A stretch of DNA of 64,000 nucleotides from Planoprotostelium fungivorum (Eukaryota; Evosea; Variosea; Cavosteliida; Cavosteliaceae), in assembly GCA_003024175.1 (NCBI GenBank), contig MDYQ01000036.1, forward strand, positions 62,001-126,000. The letters are read 5' to 3'. The notes under the pieces were generated by a model. That model worked only from the letters and a program-made list of their open reading frames with translations. It was not told the DNA's origin and made no database searches. Every line of letters begins with the position of its first letter. The stretch's first letter is position 1. Made by a program: the position numbers and the translations under genes. Positions 61,600-64,000 of this stretch are shown here, one piece after another.

Positions 61600-63460
61600 A
61601 TGGCGGTCCAACCAGAGCTAAACAATGACGCATTCAAAGCAAAGGTGGAGGCTCTGAAGAAGGATTTGAAGAGCCCACGGACTTTTGTGTCAGGATGCAA
61701 CAGTCTCATAGCATTGTTCCCTAACAACTGCATCCCAATGTACAAACGACAGTTCTATGATTCTCTCACCATCATAGCTCATCGGTTTCATCAATCTGGC
61801 TTCGAGGTGATGCGATCGGCTGTTCATCACAGACTCATTCGTTTCAGTCGCACTTAAATACGACGAGAGAAGTGTTTCGGATGGCAGAGACATACAAGGA
61901 CAACTTTACAGATGGCTATCGTGCCAAGATCTTGGAATGGAAAGCCCAAGTCGATGCACACCCCCCCGGAGTGGTGCTACCCTCACCATCATCGGCTCCG
62001 CCGGCCAGAAACAACCGAAACAACACCACTTCTGCGGACTTTCAGACCTTTCTGATGAGAGCCATCCAGTGAGCTCCTCGTCATCACATCATCCTCTGAT
62101 CCGATGACACATCATCAGGAGCGTGAGAGATTCTTCTCGTCGAGGATCTCTTAATTGGGGATCAGACAGCAGCGACGGCAGCAGCGACGATGATGCACCC
62201 GCGGCGGTTCCCATCTGGCCCCCACGCTACGCTGCTCCAAAGAAAGAAGACGACATCGAATATCCTTATTCGAAATTCACAGACGATTCTGCTCTGTTAG
62301 AACCGCAGGAGATTCGGCACAGTCCTGTACCATCCGTACACGATTTCAAATTTCAAATTTCAGAAACACAGTATGCCAAGTGAGAAGCCTTACACGGAAC
62401 GGCATCTTCATGTCATCACACATCACGATCGTGATCATCTCGTGATGATGATCGATCACCTGATGTGATGACAGTTTAAAGAAAGAACCGAGTCTATTCG
62501 TGGGACTCTGTACTTACAAGACGGACACGAAGAGGTGTGCAGAGAGCCCACCGGGCATAGAATTTCGAGTCAATTCGTCGAACGTCGATCTGAAGGGAGC
62601 TGTGAGTCTTTCTCTCTCTTCGCTCTCGTTCATTTCGAGCAGACATCGTTTGTTCACGGATACAACATCACATCTTTGTGCAGATCGGGGCCGAATCAAT
62701 TGCGCGTCATCGTGCCGAATTGTTGTTGTGTGAGTCTTTCGATCGTACGCATCAGTGATCATGATCACGATATAATCATGTTTCGTGATCATCGGTCATC
62801 ATTGATCATCCCACCAATTGTTGATCATCTTTGATCATCGGTCATCATCGAACATCATCGAACATCGATCGTCATCGATCATCGATCGTCATCGATCATC
62901 GTTGATTCTGATGTAGGGTCACTCGTTCGGAGTCCGAATATCCCAGATGAATTCGTTCGAAACGCTCCAACTGAAAGTGGAGAAGGAGAGCGTTGTAGAC
63001 GAAGCCGCCTGCCTCACCCGCGTCAGAGACTCCTTCTCCACCGACGCAGAAGTCGCCGAAATTTCGCGATGCATTTCAGTGAAAGACCCGTTGAGTCAGA
63101 TGAGAATCAATATACCTACTCGAGGGAAGAAGTGCAAGCACATCCAAGTGAGAACCTAACCGTCGCGGTACGTACCTTACGTATCGACAGTGCTTCGACC
63201 TCAACTCGTTCTTGCAAGTGAACAAGAAATTTCCAAAGTTTAAGTGTCCCGTGTGTTCGAATGTTGTGCCGTATTCGGACCTCATTGTAGATGGACTGAT
63301 GAAGAAGATTTTGGTGGGAATTAAAGAGAACGAGGAGGCCGATGAGATCGAGATGATGCCAGATGGCTCGTGGAGGGTTGTGGATCCGGAAGAGAAGTCG
63401 AAGAAGAGAAAGAACACGTGGGAAAATGTACAGCAGGTGACCACCATCACATCACCATAA
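61600..63460 (+). CDS. PIAS/Siz-type SUMO E3 ligase with SP-RING
   Basis: Start 61600 (MAVQPELNNDAFKAKVEALK). The N-terminal helical region and a Ser/Asp-rich linker (NWGSDSSDGSSDDDAPAAVP) come first. A PINIT-like region follows, split by several introns: PSLFVGLCTYKTDTKRCAES, GPNQLRVIVPNC and HSFGVRISQMNSFETLQLKV. The diagnostic SP-RING is DPLSQMRINIPTRGKKCKHI, spliced to QCFDLNSFLQVNKKFPKFKC and PVCSNVVPYSDLIVDGLMKK. Its Cys and His residues match the SUMO E3 family that transfers SUMO from Ubc9 to nuclear targets. No SAP domain was seen at the N-terminus. The last frame closes at 63460 after VQQ, where a GTGACC could instead be a donor into a repeat-containing intron, so the C-terminus is uncertain. 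Confidence 0.8.
62740..62925 (+). repeat. GATCATC-rich simple sequence in a PIAS intron
   Basis: Many overlapping GATCATC, TCATCATCG and ATCGATC words fill the intron before the exon beginning GHSFGVRIS. At about 190 nt it is one of the longest introns seen here. Confidence 0.6.
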
Positions 63461-63506
63461 TCACATTACCATCAACACATCACCATAATCACATTACCAT
63501 CAACAC
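63451..63506 (+). repeat. 28-bp tandem repeat past the PIAS SP-RING exon
   Basis: Two exact head-to-tail copies (63451-63478 and 63479-63506) of a unit built from CATCACCATAATCACATT and similar words. It lies where the PIAS reading frame ends or is spliced out. Confidence 0.7.
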
Positions 63507-63604
63507 ATCACCATCACCATTCATCCGACGAGCACACGAGAGGGAGAATGACACAAACAGATGACACCAAAGAAGATGAGAACAGAACAAGTCATCGACT
63601 TGAC

Positions 63605-64000
63605 TTAATTCGTGGCGTCTTGTAATTCGATAAATTCTGCTCGGGATAAAGGTTTTCCAGACGCCACCAGCCCCAGATAAGCGTAGAGCGTTGAATAGCA
63701 ACCGATAAATAGTCCCCACTGCCACCGTGATAGAGGGTAGGTCGAGTTGAGCAGCATGTGAAAGAAGAGTGTGAAGATGAAGACGAGCTCTCTCAGACCG
63801 AGTCTGGACCACGTCTTGTGAGTGATGGAAGACATGTGGAGGAAGTGCATGATGGTTTCCTGTTTGTATGAGATCGACATTTGTGAGATGAGAGAAGGAG
63901 AGAAGGTGATTACCTCTTCGGTGTCGTCGTTGTGGTTCATGTCGTTGTGCCACAGACGATCGCAGAGTTTGTAGACGCCCAGGCCGATCATGTTGGCTCC
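63605..64000 (-). CDS. Membrane protein, C-terminal part (5' cut by window); PEX11-like at best
   Basis: The stop is at 63605-63607 and the frame runs out of the window upstream. Removing one 55-nt intron gives ANMIGLGVYKLCDRLWHNDM, NDDTEE, then ETIMHFLHMSSITHKTWSRL, GLRELVFIFTLFFHMLLNST, YPLSRWQWGLFIGCYSTLYA and YLGLVASGKPLSRAEFIELQ. Two hydrophobic helices flank a YPLSRWQWG turn. The late helix pair with Trp-Gly between recalls the C-terminus of PEX11 peroxisome proteins, but the likeness is weak and no decisive motif is visible. It converges on the PIAS gene, with about 145 bp between ends. Confidence 0.5.
   Translation of the reverse strand, partial: GANMIGLGVYKLCDRLWHNDMNHNDDTEEVITFSPSLISQMSISYKQETIMHFLHMSSITHKTWSRLGLRELVFIFTLFFHMLLNSTYPLSRWQWGLFIGCYSTLYAYLGLVASGKPLSRAEFIELQDATN

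Noticed and set aside
61103-61621. 172-codon plus-strand frame
   Set aside because: It runs straight through a complete tRNA-Leu gene and into the start of the PIAS gene.

Overview
The window is a gene-dense, intron-rich eukaryotic nuclear segment. About 25 genes on both strands are separated by 40 to 800 bp. Introns are mostly GT-AG and 35 to 70 nt long. The mix of genes points to an amoeboid protist, most likely Amoebozoa: an LRR receptor with a tyrosine-kinase-type domain, an SH2 protein, a WRKY-like factor, expanded ankyrin/F-box genes, and a flagellar LRRC9 homologue. A flagellate protosteloid amoeba of the Planoprotostelium type would fit. That is inference from gene content; no species marker is present.

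Layout. 0-9.6 kb: tail of an unknown gene, an LRR-TM-tyrosine-kinase receptor, nucleoporin NUP58, a WRKY-like factor and a decayed NmrA gene. 10-17.6 kb: an F-box/repeat gene, MLH3 and an SH2-CUE-VPS9 Rab5-type exchange factor. 17.9-26.7 kb: LRRC9, an ankyrin-repeat gene and a small secreted protein. 27.4-37.6 kb: a Ras GTPase, an ICE2-like ER membrane protein, an HLTF/RAD5-type helicase carrying a WW domain, and a protein joining an unknown N-terminal domain to a calponin-homology domain. 38.3-48.1 kb: an unknown protein, MCM2, a secreted flavin amine oxidase, a YnfA-like membrane protein and an MFSD5 transporter. 48.5-51.6 kb: an internally deleted histone H4, SNRPG, and a Lys/Glu-rich protein, with a single N at 49873 flanked by two near-copies of the same sequence (an assembly join). 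51.8-64 kb: a long coiled-coil protein, LSM2, a small zinc-finger protein, RNASEK, a polytopic membrane protein, a broken ankyrin paralogue, tRNA-Leu(CAG), a PIAS/Siz SUMO ligase and a partial membrane protein at the edge.

How they fit together. There is no operon logic. Housekeeping themes recur: DNA replication and repair (MCM2, MLH3, HLTF/RAD5, PIAS), RNA processing (LSM2, SNRPG) and membrane traffic or ER (VPS9 GEF, ICE2-like, RNASEK). Most striking is a phosphotyrosine pair: a receptor kinase with HRDLAARN and RWTAPE motifs, and 10 kb away an SH2 protein with an intact phosphate-binding Arg fused to Rab5-GEF parts. Several introns that exceed the usual length have grown by tandem minisatellites. 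No transposon, retroelement, CRISPR array or viral fossil was recognised.
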